Source: Pokkaliibacter sp. MBI-7
Lineage (GTDB): Bacteria > Pseudomonadota > Gammaproteobacteria > Pseudomonadales > Balneatricaceae
Direction: 5' to 3'
DNA: 64,000 nucleotides
Assembly: GCF_029846635.1 (NCBI RefSeq)
Contig: NZ_JARVTG010000001.1
Coordinates: 2,671,001 to 2,735,000, forward strand
Part shown: one piece after another, positions 62,066 through 64,000 of the stretch
Numbering within the stretch: the first letter of the stretch is position 1
How the letters are laid out: every line of letters begins with the position of its first letter
The notes under the pieces: model-generated
What the model was told of the DNA's origin: nothing
Seen by the model: only the letters and a program-made list of their open reading frames with translations
Databases searched by the model: none
Translations under genes and position numbers: made by a program

Positions 62066-64000
62066 TGGGAACCCTCTATATCGATGATCAGCCGGTCGAA
62101 TTCCAGCCCGGTGACAATGTGCTGGATGCTGCCAAGCGTGCCAACATCGAAGTCCCCTACTTCTGCTACCACCCGGCCCTCGGTGCGGTGGGTTCGTGCC
62201 GCGTCTGCGCCATGGAAACCGTGCCCAGTCGGGAAGGTGAGCAGCCGCGCACAGTGATGACCTGTACCCTCAAGGCACAGGATGGCATGCGCTTCAAATT
62301 CGCCCAGAGCGACAAGGCTCCCGGTGTGTCCAAGACCATGGTGGAGTTCTATATGACCCGCCATCCCAATGACTGCCCGGTGTGCGATGAAGGCGGCGAC
62401 TGCCACCTGCAGAACATGACCGTGGAAGTCGGTCACGCCTACCGTCGCTTCGATGGCCAGAAGAAAACCTATCCCAACCAGCTGCTCGGCCCGCTGGTGT
62501 GGAACACCGCCAACCGCTGCATCACCTGCTACCGCTGTGTGCGTTTCTATCAGGATTACGCCCTCGGTGATGACTTCGGCGCCATGGGCTCGCGTAATAA
62601 CGTGCTGTTCCGTCGCATTGATGACGGTGCGTTCGACAGCCCCTTCGCCGGTAACATCATTACGGTCTGCCCGACCGGTACCTTCACCGACAAGGTGTTC
62701 CGTCGCAAATATTCGCGCACCTGGATGCTGAAGAAGAGTGCGTCCATCTGTGCTCACTGCAGCGTCGGCTGCCACGTCGAGCCCGGTGCTCGTGCCGGTA
62801 CCCTGCGCCGGGTGGTGCCCAACGAAAACAGTGCGGTTAACCAGTACTTCATCTGTGACCGTGGCCGTTATGCGCCACACGCCAGTGAAGCTGCGGATCG
62901 TCCGCTGCAGGTCAAAGTGGGTGGCCAGCCACGTCAGGAACCCGCACTGGCGGTGCTGCGTCAGGCACTGGCGGTCAGTGATGCGCGCTGGGGCGTAATG
63001 GGTTCCGGTCGTGAAGATGTGGTGACCAATCTGGTCCTGCAACAGCTGGCGGCCGATCTGAATGCCCCCTTCACTGCCTTTACTGATCCGCTGACTGAAG
63101 TGCGCACCAAAACCGCCGTCAACCTCAGCCTGTCGGCACCCAGCCTGCAGGACATTGAGGCGTCAGACTGCATTCTGGTGGTCGGTGAGCTGACCGAACA
63201 TGCGCCAATGATGGAACTGGCCGTGCGCCAGGCCCTAAAGCAGGGCAAGCCCGTGCTGATGCTGCATGCCTCCGCCAGTGTGCTGGCCGGCATGATTCGT
63301 AAGCAGCGTAGCCTGCAGGCGCAGACTCAGGCACCGGTACTGTGGGCAGAAACCCTGCAGAAACTGATCAGCCAGCTGACTCAGGAGCAGGCCGATGGCT
63401 GGGCAGCTCTGCTGAAGAATGCCAAGGCCCCGGTATTGCTGGGCGTGGCAGAAGTGATGCCCACCGCTGTCATCAAGGCACTGGCCGAACTGGCCGCTGT
63501 TATTGGTGAGCACAGCCGTCTGGGCTTTGCGCTGCCTGCTGCCAACAGCTTCGGTGCGGCACAGGTCAGTCAGGCCGGTTCCAGCGAGCAGCTGCTGACA
63601 TCGCTGGAAAGCGGCGCCATTAATGCCCTGCTGGTGGTCGGTGCTGACCCCATGAGCGGCTGGCAGGGTGAGCGCTGGAGCAAGGCGCTGGCGAAGATCC
63701 AGCATCTGGTGGTGGTCGACCATATTCACAGTGCCACCGTACAGGCGGCGACCGTGGTGGTGCCTTCTGCTGCCGTCAGCGAACGCAATGGCGTCTTCAT
63801 TAACTACGAAGGTCGGGTGCAGTCCTTTGCCAAGGCCTACAGCCGTGAAACCCCCGTGCTGCTGCAGGAAGAGCTGATCGGCCTGCTGTCCAGTGACGCG
63901 CGGGCACGGGTACAGAGCCAGCTGCAGTCCATGCTGGGCAGTGCCATGCCCTCTCCGGGCTCTGCCGGTAACCGCATCAAGCCTGCCACCCTGCCGATCG
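62065..64000 (+). CDS. nuoG: NADH-quinone oxidoreductase subunit G (3' end outside window)
   Basis: The frame opens at 62065 and stays open to the window end (645 codons). It carries the N-terminal 2Fe-2S ferredoxin region (CYHPALGAVGSCRVC), the N5-type ligand set (RHPNDCPVCDEGGDC), the 4Fe-4S motif CITCYRCVRF, and the cysteines ICAHCSVGC that mark the additional N7-type cluster found in some bacteria. A molybdopterin-oxidoreductase-like domain follows. NuoG is the largest peripheral-arm subunit (about 900 residues), so roughly 260 are missing here. Confidence 0.96.
   Translation, partial: MGTLYIDDQPVEFQPGDNVLDAAKRANIEVPYFCYHPALGAVGSCRVCAMETVPSREGEQPRTVMTCTLKAQDGMRFKFAQSDKAPGVSKTMVEFYMTRHPNDCPVCDEGGDCHLQNMTVEVGHAYRRFDGQKKTYPNQLLGPLVWNTANRCITCYRCVRFYQDYALGDDFGAMGSRNNVLFRRIDDGAFDSPFAGNIITVCPTGTFTDKVFRRKYSRTWMLKKSASICAHCSVGCHVEPGARAGTLRRVVPNENSAVNQYFICDRGRYAPHASEAADRPLQVKVGGQPRQEPALAVLRQALAVSDARWGVMGSGREDVVTNLVLQQLAADLNAPFTAFTDPLTEVRTKTAVNLSLSAPSLQDIEASDCILVVGELTEHAPMMELAVRQALKQGKPVLMLHASASVLAGMIRKQRSLQAQTQAPVLWAETLQKLISQLTQEQADGWAALLKNAKAPVLLGVAEVMPTAVIKALAELAAVIGEHSRLGFALPAANSFGAAQVSQAGSSEQLLTSLESGAINALLVVGADPMSGWQGERWSKALAKIQHLVVVDHIHSATVQAATVVVPSAAVSERNGVFINYEGRVQSFAKAYSRETPVLLQEELIGLLSSDARARVQSQLQSMLGSAMPSPGSAGNRIKPATLPI

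Overview
The window reads as a chromosomal segment of a gammaproteobacterium, most likely from the Oceanospirillales/Pseudomonadales side. Signs of this are gmk-rpoZ-spoT, an oxyR-recG overlap, phoB-phoR, argB next to slmA, comM-ubiK-glnK-amtB, and a nuo operon with a fused nuoCD gene. Most genes are moderately GC-rich. I cannot name a genus. I see no tRNA, rRNA, CRISPR array, transposase or prophage.

Layout. 1-7.9 kb: the 3' end of gmk, rpoZ, a spoT whose synthetase active site looks degenerate, an SDR-type epimerase, oxyR-recG and a DUF501 gene. 7.9-11.7 kb: a hexuronate module (a UxuR-like GntR regulator diverging from uxuB-uxuA) with four UxuR-type operator candidates between them. 11.8-16.9 kb: phoBR with a candidate Pho box, argB, slmA and a stand-alone hisF. 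17-19.3 kb: a LapG-like periplasmic protease and two lipoproteins. 19.3-25.9 kb: rep, a GGDEF/EAL protein, mgsA, comM and ubiK. 26-31.6 kb: a nitrogen block (glnK-amtB, a second PII gene, an amino-acid ABC transporter), in which three separate transcription units each carry a sigma-54 (-24/-12) promoter candidate. 31.6-39.5 kb: DUF2058, azlCD, a small RHH protein, a DauA-type SulP carrier, an Ldh-family oxidoreductase and several small metabolic genes. 39.8 kb: a short repeat with inverted ends, with a decayed relative at 57.3 kb. 40.1-46.4 kb: a MauE/DoxX-like membrane protein and a 1620-residue RHS polymorphic toxin with an unrecognised tip, followed by a probable AT-rich immunity gene. 46.4-55.1 kb: a putrescine-type module resembling E. 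coli ydcSTUV-patD, plus a second aldehyde dehydrogenase and a divergent LysR regulator. 55.1-64 kb: a nucleoside hydrolase, then nuoA, an unusual ~850-base gap, and nuoB-CD-E-F-G, with nuoG running off the end.

The nitrogen block, the amino-acid importer and the putrescine module together suggest coordinated scavenging of ammonium, amino acids and polyamines. The most noteworthy observations are the predicted loss of (p)ppGpp synthesis in SpoT, the unclassified RHS toxin/immunity pair, the nuoA-nuoB separation, and the sigma-54 promoter set around the two PII genes.
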